Positions 17,176 to 26,842 of a stretch of 64,000 bases of DNA are shown here, piece after piece. Location of the stretch: NCBI GenBank assembly GCA_023411115.1, contig JAEYPF010000008.1, positions 1 to 64,000 of the forward strand. The letters run 5' to 3'. The notes beneath the pieces are model-generated. The model made no database searches, was not told the DNA's origin, and was given only the letters and a program-made list of their open reading frames with translations. Position numbers and translations under genes: made by a program. The stretch is from Methanobacteriota archaeon. GTDB taxonomy: Archaea > Methanobacteriota > Methanobacteria > Methanobacteriales > Methanobacteriaceae. The first letter of the stretch is position 1. The number at the start of each line of letters is the position of its first letter.

Positions 17176-17195
17176 TTAATTCCCCCTAAAGGTTA
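17173..17195 (-). promoter_or_regulatory. G-rich leader shared with DUF308 copy 1
   Basis: On the minus strand it reads TAACCTTTAGGGGG, then AATTAAATG with the start codon. The plus-strand leader at 6617-6640 differs only by one extra G. Confidence 0.6.
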
Positions 17196-17222
17196 TATTC
17201 AATATCCATCTATGGCATTCAA

Positions 17223-17246
17223 ATTTTTATCGCACATTTAAATCAA
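17223..17246 (-). promoter_or_regulatory. ATTTAAATGTGC motif and TATA-like element of the YbjQ gene
   Basis: The minus strand reads GATTTAAATGTGCG followed by ATAAAAATTT, about 50 bases before the start codon. The motif matches the one upstream of the PRC-barrel gene. Confidence 0.45.
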
Positions 17247-17267
17247 TAAATAAATAGTAATTGTTAA

Positions 17268-17780
17268 TTACTGTATTCTTAAACTCATTAAAATGGAGTT
17301 ATAGTCAGTTTCAGTTTGATTTAGTGCATTTGGTGGGCATATATACTCCAATATATAGTAATAATTGCCTTTGTCTATAACTGTCACTTTTTGAGCTAAA
17401 TTGGGCCCATAAGTTCCAAATTGACTGGCTGTGATATTTCCAATGCTGGTTGTTCCAACAGTTGAATTTGTAGTGTTCATTAGCAGCGTATTTGTTCCTG
17501 GAAGTTGTAATGTTCCCTTAGACTTTTTCTGCATTTGAATAATTATATAGGAGGTTTGGCTATCTCCATTAGGAATATTTGCAGTTAGAATAACTTCAGA
17601 AAACAATGAATTATTATCAAAATTACCTATTACTTGCTCTTGGCCCCAGGATTTTGGATACTGGAAATATAAATTGCCTGTATTAAATGTGTTATTTCCA
17701 AAAGAAAATGCTACTATAGCCGCGACAGCTATTACTATCACTATAATTATCCCAGGTAATATTAATTGGTCTCGATCCAT
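17268..17780 (-). CDS. PsbP-like extracytoplasmic protein
   Basis: An N-terminal membrane anchor (about residues 8-28) is followed by an exposed domain that fits the PsbP-related pattern common in methanogens: LYFQYPKSWGQEQ at the start, a central TSYIIIQMQKK strand, and a C-terminal YYILEYICPPNALNQTETDYNSIL with the usual EY..P.....Y..I.. spacing. Role unknown; such domains bind small ligands or metals in other lineages. GTG at 17789 is in frame, but ATG at 17780 follows GGTGATAATA and is preferred. Confidence 0.78.
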   Translation of the reverse strand: MDRDQLILPGIIIVIVIAVAAIVAFSFGNNTFNTGNLYFQYPKSWGQEQVIGNFDNNSLFSEVILTANIPNGDSQTSYIIIQMQKKSKGTLQLPGTNTLLMNTTNSTVGTTSIGNITASQFGTYGPNLAQKVTVIDKGNYYYILEYICPPNALNQTETDYNSILMSLRIQ

Positions 17781-17858
17781 TATTATCACCGTTGTATCAA
17801 TAATTTATCTTAAAATTATGATTATTAATATGTGGACAATCCTATTTAAATTTTGATT

Positions 17859-17886
17859 ATACATTTAAAATAAATAATTATTTATA
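17859..17886 (+). promoter_or_regulatory. GYACATTTAAA-type motif and TATA box of the MFS gene
   Basis: ATACATTTAAAAT is followed by AAATAATTATTTATA. From the core on it matches the block at 8564-8591 at all but a few positions. Confidence 0.6.
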
Positions 17887-17962
17887 CTTAAATTAAATAC
17901 TTATATGTCAGATTGGGAAGTTAAAGGTTAATTAAAAAGTAATAAGCAAATAAGTGATACAC

Positions 17963-19498
17963 ATGGCTCATACAAATCAGAACAAGTGGGGCGTAGTAAT
18001 AGTTGCCTGTATGGCAATTTTTATTATAGTTTTAGATTCATCTGCAATGAATGTTGCAATTTCAACTTTAGTTGTAGAATTAAATACAACATTGTCAATT
18101 ATTCAGTCCATTATAGCTTTATATGCATTGATAATTGCTTCATTTATGCTATTTGGTAGTAAACTTCAGGATATTTTAGGCAGGAAAAAGACGTTTATTT
18201 TGGGACTCATAGTTTATGCTACTGGAACAACCATAGCAACACTAAGTCTTAATGCAGGTATGCTGCTTTTAGGTTGGGCTATTTTAGAGGGTATAGGTGC
18301 AGCAATGATATTACCTGCCACAACAACCATAGTCGGTGCTAGTTACGAAGGTAAGGATAGAATAACTGCTTTTGGAATTTGGGGAGGTATAGCAGCAATG
18401 GGTGCTGCAATAGGGCCAATAATAGGGGGTATTTTCACAACTTACCTATCATGGAGATTGGTATTTGGCTCAGAACTCATATTTGTTGCTCTAATCTTCA
18501 TTTTCAGACATTATTTAACTGAATCAACACCAACATTAAAATGGAAAGACCTGGATAAAGTTGGAGTTTTACTTTCAATAGTATCTCTTGTTTTGATAGT
18601 ACTTGGAATTTTATTCCTAACAAGGCCAGAATATTGGGGATATGTAGCAGTATTATTAGTTTCAGGCAGTATTCTGTTTATAGCCTTTTTATTATGGCAG
18701 AGGAGAAGAATTAGTAAAGGTTTGGAGCCTTTATCTGATATTTCCCTTCTTAAAAACCGTTTGTTTGGATTAGGTAATTTAAACTCAATTATACAGCAAA
18801 TACCACTGGCGGGTTTCCTTTTTATTATTCCTGTATTTTTACAGCAGGTCACTCAAGTCGATGCATTTACCACTGGTCTTGCTCTTTTGCCCGCATCCAT
18901 TACCATTTTGATTTTTTCACTCCTTGGAGCGAAACTGTCATCTGTTTTAGAGTCAAAATATATCTTAATGATTGGGTTTATTATTTCAGCAGCAGGATCA
19001 TTCATATTAGGTGGGGTATTTAATGTAAACACTCAAGTATGGGATATAGTACCCGGAACCGTTGTATTCGGTATGGGAATAGGTCTTTTACTTTCACAGA
19101 TGACTAACCTTATTATGTCTGCTGCTAGAAGCGATCAGGAGACAGATGCATCTGGTTTTTTAAATGCATTTAAAAATTTAGGTTATTCTGTTGGAACTGC
19201 TTTAATAGGTGTTTTACTTTTACTTGGAGTATTCGGCGGCCTTACTGCAGGAATAGAATCTTCTGGATTAGCAGGTAATATGACCACAGAACAGATACAG
19301 AGCAGTTTATTTAACTATGTGGAAAAAATGCAGACTACTTCGCCCCAAATACCTCCAGAATTAGTGCCTCAAGCTACACAGATTGTTGATTCTACAATTA
19401 GTTCAGCAATGCAGCAAACATTTAATGCACTAACCTTAATTCTGATTTTAGGGTTTATAACCAGTATTTTCATACCGAGACTAAAAAAGGATTCGTAA
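17963..19498 (+). CDS. MFS drug exporter, DHA2 (EmrB/QacA) type, 14 segments
   Basis: Proton-coupled exporter, about 511 residues with 14 hydrophobic segments. DHA2 features are visible: LDSSAMNVA near residue 18 in segment one, GRKKTFILG in the loop after segment two, and GPIIGGIF in the motif C region of segment five (AAIGPIIGGIF). The substrate is not predictable; toxic cations and antimicrobials are usual. The GTG at 17954 overlaps the GTGAT ribosome binding site, so the ATG at 17963 is preferred. A strong hairpin terminator follows. Confidence 0.9.
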   Translation: MAHTNQNKWGVVIVACMAIFIIVLDSSAMNVAISTLVVELNTTLSIIQSIIALYALIIASFMLFGSKLQDILGRKKTFILGLIVYATGTTIATLSLNAGMLLLGWAILEGIGAAMILPATTTIVGASYEGKDRITAFGIWGGIAAMGAAIGPIIGGIFTTYLSWRLVFGSELIFVALIFIFRHYLTESTPTLKWKDLDKVGVLLSIVSLVLIVLGILFLTRPEYWGYVAVLLVSGSILFIAFLLWQRRRISKGLEPLSDISLLKNRLFGLGNLNSIIQQIPLAGFLFIIPVFLQQVTQVDAFTTGLALLPASITILIFSLLGAKLSSVLESKYILMIGFIISAAGSFILGGVFNVNTQVWDIVPGTVVFGMGIGLLLSQMTNLIMSAARSDQETDASGFLNAFKNLGYSVGTALIGVLLLLGVFGGLTAGIESSGLAGNMTTEQIQSSLFNYVEKMQTTSPQIPPELVPQATQIVDSTISSAMQQTFNALTLILILGFITSIFIPRLKKDS

Positions 19499-19502
19499 CT
19501 TG

Positions 19503-19540
19503 AAAGGATGATATTAAATCATTTAGTATTATCCTTTTTC
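19503..19540 (+). terminator. Strong hairpin terminator of the MFS gene
   Basis: AAAGGAT pairs with ATCCTTT, and the stem continues through ATATTAAAT/ATTTAGTAT with one unpaired G and one G-U pair, leaving almost no loop. T-residues follow. Confidence 0.72.
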
Positions 19541-19601
19541 TGGAATTTTTACCAGAAGTCATTATTGTAGCAGTAATTTATATCTATTATGGAATGAAAT
19601 A

Positions 19602-20297
19602 ATGTCTGAATTATTCAATTTACTAGCAGTAGTTGTACCTGTAGCCCTTGTTGCAGCCATCAGCCCTACTACTTTTACTGTAATGGTATTATTGATGTCC
19701 CTATCAAAAAAACCAAAAACCTGCGGTCTTGGATTTTTGTCAGGATCTTTAATCATTATAGGACTGGCAGCCTTATTAGGACTTTTTGCTGCAGAAGGAG
19801 CTTCTTTTGTAGTTAATACCAATCTTAACATACTTCCAGGGTGGATAAATATAATTTTAGGTGTTATAATACTTTATTTTGGAATTAAAATTTCTCTTAA
19901 TAAAGATTATAAATCAAGTGAAGAAAATTCAGAAAATCGTCTGAAAGATAGATATCATGCTTTTGGTTTTTTTAGCAGTGTTCTATTGGCAATGGGGCTT
20001 TTTACTTTAAATTTAATCACTACGGTTTTGGTATTTTTCGCCAGTAGCCAGATAGCAGCATCCAGTGTAAACTGGATAGGTCAAATAATCTCATTAATTT
20101 TACTGGTTACAATAACCCTTCTGTTAGTGGAAATACCCTTAATTATATCCTTCCTAACTCCTCAAAAAGCAGATGATATTCTTTCAAGGCTAAATGAATG
20201 GATTCAAAAAAGGGGACATTACTTAACTGCAGGTTTAGCCATTATAATAGGATTATATATACTTTTCAATGGATTAAAAGAATTAAACTTAATTTAA
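19602..20297 (+). CDS. GAP/LysE-superfamily membrane protein
   Basis: Six-segment membrane protein of 231 residues. AISPTTFTVMVLLMS near residue 20 matches the P-rich first segment of the LysE-type and GAP-like (sulfolipid-addressing) families, and GLGFLSGSLIIIGL matches their second. Members export amino acids or lipids; the cargo here is not predictable. A hydrophilic loop at about 105-125 separates the two halves. It may be read with the following membrane-protein gene 75 bases downstream, although that gene has its own ribosome binding site. Confidence 0.75.
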   Translation: MSELFNLLAVVVPVALVAAISPTTFTVMVLLMSLSKKPKTCGLGFLSGSLIIIGLAALLGLFAAEGASFVVNTNLNILPGWINIILGVIILYFGIKISLNKDYKSSEENSENRLKDRYHAFGFFSSVLLAMGLFTLNLITTVLVFFASSQIAASSVNWIGQIISLILLVTITLLLVEIPLIISFLTPQKADDILSRLNEWIQKRGHYLTAGLAIIIGLYILFNGLKELNLI

Positions 20298-20372
20298 ATA
20301 GTTTGATGTATAATATGAAATCAGATTTTTAAAAAAAATAATTTTAAAGAATGAAAAAAGAGGTGATAAAAA

Positions 20373-21071
20373 ATGAGTTATTTAAATCCAGATAAAGAGG
20401 ATATGAGCCCATTACAAAGGAATTTACTTATTATAATGCGCGTATTCCTCTTACTGGCAGGTATATACGTATTGATTTTTGGCGGTGCCAATGGTGCTGA
20501 AAGAATTTTCGGTTTGTTGATTTTAATAGCTTTAGTCTTAATTAATGTTCCTGCATACCTTTCAAAAGGCCAAAGAGCTATACCCATAGAAATTGAGCTT
20601 ATATTATTAAGCATGGTTCTTTTTGAGCTTGTGGGTGGAGATGCACTTGGACTCTACGTGAAACTTCCACATTATGATAATTTCATGCATTTCATGCTTC
20701 CATTGTACATTGCACTCATTGGTATGATGTTAGTTTACACCATGTACTTCTACGGTAAATTGAAAGCAACCTACGCCACTATGGCAGTAGTTATTGTACT
20801 TGTAACTATAGGACTAGGTGGAGTATTAGAAATGGGAGAATATACTTACGATAAATACCTTGCAAACGGTCCTTTAGGACAGATTACGGGTAACACACAA
20901 ATGCAGGGATCTCCAACACAAAATGCTATAGATGACACCATGAATGACCTATTTACAGATACAGCTGGAGGTATAGTTGGCGCAGCTTTAGGTATATGGT
21001 TGATTCGTAGAAATGAGAAGAAAGGTGAACACTGGAAAATTGCAGATAAGCTTGGGGAATTACAAAATTAA
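20373..21071 (+). CDS. DUF2238/YjdF-like membrane protein
   Basis: Membrane protein with six hydrophobic segments and conserved polar residues at membrane borders: YDNFMHF near 110, GLGGVLEMGEYTYDK near 150, and an NAIDDTMNDLFTDTAGG motif near 190. The D-H-E-D-D spacing resembles the YjdF/DUF2238 family, of unknown function, possibly a metal-dependent membrane enzyme. The start follows GAGGTGATAAAAA. Moderate certainty on family, high on the gene being real. Confidence 0.72.
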   Translation: MSYLNPDKEDMSPLQRNLLIIMRVFLLLAGIYVLIFGGANGAERIFGLLILIALVLINVPAYLSKGQRAIPIEIELILLSMVLFELVGGDALGLYVKLPHYDNFMHFMLPLYIALIGMMLVYTMYFYGKLKATYATMAVVIVLVTIGLGGVLEMGEYTYDKYLANGPLGQITGNTQMQGSPTQNAIDDTMNDLFTDTAGGIVGAALGIWLIRRNEKKGEHWKIADKLGELQN

Positions 21072-21121
21072 TCAGATAAATCCCCTTAAACCTTTTTTTA
21101 TAATAAAAAAAATATTGATTT

Positions 21122-21926
<805 letters not shown>

Positions 21927-21956
21927 CTATTCACCTTTGACTTAATTTGATTATTA

Positions 21957-22880
21957 TCAGAGTCTACATAAAATAACATCACATGTGATATTAGATTTCG
22001 TTCGCATAATGCACAGGTTTTCATTTTCAATTACTGCGACATCTCCTATTTCAACACTTGAAGGGTCATCTGTATTCATCTCAATCAAGTTACCGGGGCC
22101 TGTGACAACATTCCATTCCATATCTAAAGCCTGAATACCTGCATTTAATAAAATTCCTATTTTATTACCATCTATGCTTTTAACTTTGCCTATTTCACCT
22201 TCACTCACTATTTTTGATGCCATTTCTATGGCTTTAGTATTTGCAATTTGTTGTTTTCTTAAATCTTCTCTCCATTTTTGAAGGTTCTTAACATCTTTAA
22301 CCAGAATTTCCCTTAAATATTTTTTAGCTTCTTTTTTATCTAGATTACAGTGTTTGGTAATTATATCATATTCTTTACTTACTGAGGGTGTTTTAGCAGA
22401 TACTTCGTCCATTACCTTTCTAAAAACAAAAGATACATTTTCCAAACTTGCTTTAGATTTCCAGTGCTCTTTCAGGATTTCGTTTGCCATCTGTTTGGTT
22501 ACTTTATTTCCAAATACAATTATAGAGCTGTCCCCATTTTCAGCCTTTTTAATTTCTGATCCCACTAGTTCTGTAATGATATAACCATTTGTAGTTCCAT
22601 AGATCCTTTTTCGCTTGGTTTCAAAAGGTGTTTTAAACCTGACCTCTCCAACCACAACGTCATCGATGCTTCTGACTTTTTCGGCATCGTCTGATATTTT
22701 AAGGGTTATATTCATTTCGCCTGCAACTTTAGTCAATTCTTCATCTGTGTGGATGGCTCCAGAATAAAGATATTCCTCAAGTTTTTCCCTATTATCTTTA
22801 TCTCCGAAAAAACCAATTCTACGCTTATCTCCAGCCATTACACAACCATTACTCCCAATATATGATATTATAAGACTCAT
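21957..22880 (-). CDS. DUF2121 family protein, proteasome-like fold
   Basis: Methanogen-specific protein of 307 residues. The N-terminus, MSLIISYIGSNGCVMAGDKR, is the family hallmark and resembles the beta-type Ntn-hydrolase start of proteasome subunits, with a GD(K/R)R strand-turn. The middle is helical and charged. The C-terminal part (about 225-305) is beta-rich (VKSIDGNKIGILLN, then VAVIENENLCIM). Catalytic activity is not shown for the family. It precedes a roughly 400-base gap with no gene. Confidence 0.85.
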   Translation of the reverse strand: MSLIISYIGSNGCVMAGDKRRIGFFGDKDNREKLEEYLYSGAIHTDEELTKVAGEMNITLKISDDAEKVRSIDDVVVGEVRFKTPFETKRKRIYGTTNGYIITELVGSEIKKAENGDSSIIVFGNKVTKQMANEILKEHWKSKASLENVSFVFRKVMDEVSAKTPSVSKEYDIITKHCNLDKKEAKKYLREILVKDVKNLQKWREDLRKQQIANTKAIEMASKIVSEGEIGKVKSIDGNKIGILLNAGIQALDMEWNVVTGPGNLIEMNTDDPSSVEIGDVAVIENENLCIMRTKSNITCDVILCRL

Positions 22881-23277
22881 CTAAAATCACCTAATTGTTT
22901 TATAAATGATTCAAGTATTATTTATATATTTAAGGCCAAATAGTAACCCAATTTAAACATTAGCCTGAAACAATTTTAAGATCAAATTTACATAAACATG
23001 TGATACATCGTTTTGAATTCATCTCTAATTTATTTTATATATTCATTTGTGTTTTAAATCTGAATAAAGATAAAAAATATATGATTTTAAAGACAAACAT
23101 AAAAATAACAAAATCTCTACACTTTCAAGGAAAAAACCATGAAAATCAGCTTATTTACACATCTTAAATCACAGAACTCATTTTCAAATCACAGTTTCCA
23201 TGTCTAAAATCTCTATATCTGCCTAAATGAGATTTTGATACCTAATTACATTTATCTAATTCACGAGTTGATATGCT
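22881..23277. other. Intergenic region between divergent genes
   Basis: It should hold the divergent promoters of DUF2121 and the YyaL-type gene. Only a 22-codon frame from 23139 follows a purine stretch, and I do not support it as a gene. Confidence 0.4.
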
Positions 23278-25392
23278 ATGAACCCTGAAAAAAGATCACC
23301 AAAATCAGATGTAGAGTATAATCACCTGATAAATGAAAAAAGTCCTTATTTAATTCAACATGCAGATAATCCTGTAGAATGGTATCCATGGGGTGAAGAA
23401 GCTTTTGAGAAAGCAAACGCAGAGAATAAACCCGTTTTTTTATCAATTGGATATTCAACATGTCACTGGTGCCATGTGATGGCACATGAATCCTTTGAAG
23501 ATCTTGAAATTGGTAGATTGATGAATGAAATATTTGTTTCAATTAAAGTAGATCGAGAGGAACGACCTGATCTGGATAATATCTACATGACTGTTTGTCA
23601 GATAATGACTGGAACTGGCGGATGGCCGCTAACAATAATAATGACTCCAGATAAAAAGCCTTTTTTTGCAGGAACTTATTTTCCAAAAATAAGCATGTAT
23701 CGAAGGGTTGGCCTTAAAGATCTAATTTTAAATATTAGAGATATCTGGAATGAAAGACCAGAAGAAGTTCTGGATTCTGCAGATCAGATAATTGAAGCAC
23801 TTCAAATGGCATCAAAAACTTCAGCAGGAGAGGAACTTGGCGAAAATATCCTTGAAGATACATATAAAATTCTTTCAAATAATTTTGACGACGTTCATGG
23901 CGGTTTTGGAAGTGCCCCTAAATTTCCTACGGCGCACAATCTTTTGTTTCTTCTTAGATACTGGAAACGAAACCAGACTGAAAGGGCACTGAATATAGTA
24001 AGGGAAACTCTCGATTCAATGAGAAATGGTGGAATTTACGATCATATTGGATTTGGTTTTCATCGTTACAGTGTAGATCAAGAGTGGCTGGTCCCTCATT
24101 TTGAGAAAATGTTATACGATCAAGCTACAATTGCAATGGCTTATATAGAGGCTTTTCAAGCGACCGCAGATGAAAAATATAAAGAAACCGCACAGGAAAT
24201 TTTTGAATATGTTTTAAGAGATATGCAAGCTCCAGAAGGTGGTTTTTATTCAGCTGAAGATGCCGATAGTGAAGGTGTTGAAGGTAAATTCTACGTGTGG
24301 AAAAAAAATGAAATTAATGAAGTTTTAGGCCGTGAAGATGCTAAGTTTGCATCTAAAATATTTGATATAACTGATGAAGGCAATTTCAGTGAAGAAGCAA
24401 CAGGAAAAAAGACCGGTTCCAATATACTTCATGTTGAAAATTCCCTTGATGAAATAGCAGATATAATTGGAATGAAAAAAGAAGATGTAAGAAAAAAGAT
24501 TGAAAAAATTATAAAACTGCTTTTTAATGCCCGTGAAAAAAGAATTCATCCACATAAGGACGATAAAATACTTACAGACTGGAATGGATTAATGATATCT
24601 GCTTTATCAAAAGGCGCACAGGTATTTGATGACCGAAAGTATTTAAAGGCAGCCATGAGTTCTGCGGATTTTATACTTGACAACCTATTCTATAATAACC
24701 GTCTTCTACACCGTTTTAGAGATGGAGAAGCTGCAATAGATGCAAATTTAGACGATTATGCATTTTTGATATCTGGACTTTTAGATATCTATGAAGCATC
24801 ATTTAATCCCAAATACCTTAAATTTGCAATAGTTTTGAATAAAACGTTGTTAGATCATTTCTGGGACGCTGAAAACGGAGGATTTTATTTTACACCAGAC
24901 TATGGCGAAGATATACTTGTTAGAAAAAAAGAAATCTACGACGGCGCCATCCCCTCTGGAAATTCAGTGCAAATGCTTAACTTACTGAGACTTTCAACAA
25001 TGACCGAAAATGAAGAATTTAAACATAAAGCTATGGAACTTGAAAAAGCATTCTCTCAAGATGTTATAAGAACTCCAACAGCACATACGCAGCTTATGGT
25101 TGCCATCGATTTTAAATTAGGCCCTTCTTATGAGATAGTAGTTGCAGGATCTCCTGATGATGAGGATACCCAGATCATATTGAGATCCACCAGAAGCGAG
25201 TATATACCAAATAAAACGGTTGCATTAAGGCCGCCGGGTAATGAAGCTTCTCAAATAATAGAACTTATAAATTCTCTGGAATTTAAAAAACAGGAAAATG
25301 GTAAAACCACTGTATACATCTGTTCTGACGGTACCTGTAAAACCCCAGTTACCGATTTAAATGATGTATTACACTTTTTAAATGTAGTTTAA
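23278..25392 (+). CDS. YyaL/DUF255 thioredoxin-domain protein
   Basis: A 704-residue cytoplasmic protein of the YyaL/SPATA20 family. Residues 15-175 form a thioredoxin-like domain with the family CHWCHVM motif (about 61-67) and GGWPLT; residues about 200-690 form an (alpha/alpha)6 barrel like N-acylglucosamine 2-epimerases (PKFPTAHN, DHIGFGFHRYS, WLVPHFEKMLYDQA, DWNGLM). The near-universal family has no proven reaction. It is followed 12 bases later by the sulfite-oxidase-like gene, so the two are probably cotranscribed. Confidence 0.92.
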   Translation: MNPEKRSPKSDVEYNHLINEKSPYLIQHADNPVEWYPWGEEAFEKANAENKPVFLSIGYSTCHWCHVMAHESFEDLEIGRLMNEIFVSIKVDREERPDLDNIYMTVCQIMTGTGGWPLTIIMTPDKKPFFAGTYFPKISMYRRVGLKDLILNIRDIWNERPEEVLDSADQIIEALQMASKTSAGEELGENILEDTYKILSNNFDDVHGGFGSAPKFPTAHNLLFLLRYWKRNQTERALNIVRETLDSMRNGGIYDHIGFGFHRYSVDQEWLVPHFEKMLYDQATIAMAYIEAFQATADEKYKETAQEIFEYVLRDMQAPEGGFYSAEDADSEGVEGKFYVWKKNEINEVLGREDAKFASKIFDITDEGNFSEEATGKKTGSNILHVENSLDEIADIIGMKKEDVRKKIEKIIKLLFNAREKRIHPHKDDKILTDWNGLMISALSKGAQVFDDRKYLKAAMSSADFILDNLFYNNRLLHRFRDGEAAIDANLDDYAFLISGLLDIYEASFNPKYLKFAIVLNKTLLDHFWDAENGGFYFTPDYGEDILVRKKEIYDGAIPSGNSVQMLNLLRLSTMTENEEFKHKAMELEKAFSQDVIRTPTAHTQLMVAIDFKLGPSYEIVVAGSPDDEDTQIILRSTRSEYIPNKTVALRPPGNEASQIIELINSLEFKKQENGKTTVYICSDGTCKTPVTDLNDVLHFLNVV

Positions 25393-25404
25393 AGGAGGTT
25401 GACC

Positions 25405-26097
25405 ATGAAAGGAGTATTAGGTGGTATTAAGAAAAAAATGAAAGGGGAAGATCCATTAACTGAAGAAAAAATAAATGAAATACTGGCTGATAAGAACATA
25501 ATTATAAGTGAAGATACAGGAAGAGAAAATCGAATTCCTCCAGGTCAGCACGAAATAAAAGCATGGCCTGTACTGCATGCAGGAGGGGTTCAAAATATTG
25601 ACACTTCAAAATGGAAATTCAAGATATTTGGACTTGTTGAGGAAGAGAAAGAATTAAATTATGAAGAATTCATGTCGCTTCCAAAGGCCAAGGTTTTCTC
25701 TGACATACACTGTGTAACCACATGGTCCAAACTTAATAATTTATGGGAAGGAGTAAGCTCATCCACTATCAAAGAACTTGTTAATATCCCTCCAGAAGCC
25801 AAATATGTAATGATCCATGCATCAGGTAATTTTACAACTAATTTATCAATTGAAGATTTTTTTGAATCTGATGTTATATTTGCTACCACTCACAATGAAA
25901 ACAAGATAAATTCAAAACATGGAGCGCCAATAAGACTTGTAGTTCCTAAATTATACTTTTGGAAAAGCGCCAAATGGGTAACAGGTGTAGAATTTATAGC
26001 AGAAGATAAACCTGGTTTTTGGGAATCTAATGGATACCATATGCATGGTGATCCATGGAAAGAAGAGCGTTACAACTGGCAGAGTAGTTATATTTAA
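25405..26097 (+). CDS. Sulfite-oxidase-like molybdopterin oxidoreductase (YedY-like)
   Basis: Single-domain molybdopterin protein of 230 residues in the sulfite oxidase/YedY superfamily. The Mo-coordinating Cys lies in DIHCVTTWSK (about residue 100); HGAPIRLVVPKLYFWKSAKW is the cofactor-domain signature. It lacks both the Ig-like dimer domain and a Tat signal, so it should be cytoplasmic. The substrate is unknown. The TTG at 25399 overlaps the ribosome binding site; ATG at 25405 follows AAAGGAGGTTGACC. The cofactor gene moaC lies at 54880. Confidence 0.88.
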   Translation: MKGVLGGIKKKMKGEDPLTEEKINEILADKNIIISEDTGRENRIPPGQHEIKAWPVLHAGGVQNIDTSKWKFKIFGLVEEEKELNYEEFMSLPKAKVFSDIHCVTTWSKLNNLWEGVSSSTIKELVNIPPEAKYVMIHASGNFTTNLSIEDFFESDVIFATTHNENKINSKHGAPIRLVVPKLYFWKSAKWVTGVEFIAEDKPGFWESNGYHMHGDPWKEERYNWQSSYI

Positions 26098-26351
26098 TTT
26101 AAAGTCAAAAATATCATTGGAAACGATCTATATAAAAATGGAAAATGATATTTACAAACAGAGACTCTTGCCATCATCTAATTTAAATACCATTTAAAAT
26201 AGTTAACCATAAATTAATTATAATTATAAAAGATGAAGTAAGCGTTCGATCTTAAAGAATAAATATTAAATCAGAAAATAGTTATATAAAAATCTAGAAA
26301 AATATTCAAGACAAAACGTTTTCAATGCTTAAAGAATAATGAGATGATTAA

Positions 26352-26582
26352 ATGAGAGGTAAAATAATAGCAGCTAAATCAGAAGAGAAGAAAGAAAATC
26401 CACTTCACAGACAGCTTAAACAATTTCAAAACAAAGATGTTCAAATACTTCAAAAAGATAATGAAACCAAAGAAGGTAGGCTTTTAGCCATAGATAACTA
26501 CTTAAATGTCGCCATTGAAACATCGGTTGGTCTGGAATTTATAAAAGGAACTAAAATTTTATATATTCAACTTTTAAATTAA
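26352..26582 (+). CDS. LSm/Sm-like small protein
   Basis: A 76-residue protein whose C-terminal 55 residues fit the Sm fold: HRQLKQFQNKDVQILQKDN as helix and first strand, then GRLLAIDNYLNVAIETS, which matches Sm1 (G.L...D..mN..l), and a final strand with IKGTKILYIQ as a weak Sm2. Archaeal Sm-like proteins form RNA-binding rings. The Sm2 RG dipeptide is replaced by KG, so it is a divergent member. The start has only a GATGA-type ribosome binding site. Confidence 0.75.
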   Translation: MRGKIIAAKSEEKKENPLHRQLKQFQNKDVQILQKDNETKEGRLLAIDNYLNVAIETSVGLEFIKGTKILYIQLLN

Positions 26583-26842
26583 TTTTCATAATATTTACTT
26601 ATTATCTGATTAAACCCATCGTATTTACCTAAATTTTTGAAATCTAAAGGTAATGCTCATTCTTTATAATTAATATTTATAGTAAACTTTATAAGTTCGG
26701 TGTAAACAATAAGATATAAATATAACTAAATTTTCATTTGTAAATATAAATAAATTGTATTTTTTCAGATTTTTAAAAGAAATTAACATATAAAAACAAA
26801 ATTTAAATAATAAAATTGATTGTTTAACGGTCGTGATATTAA

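Noticed and set aside
23139..23207. 22-codon frame after a purine-rich stretch upstream of the YyaL-type gene
   Set aside because: No proper ribosome binding site, low-complexity product and no neighbour relation; chance frame in AT-rich DNA.
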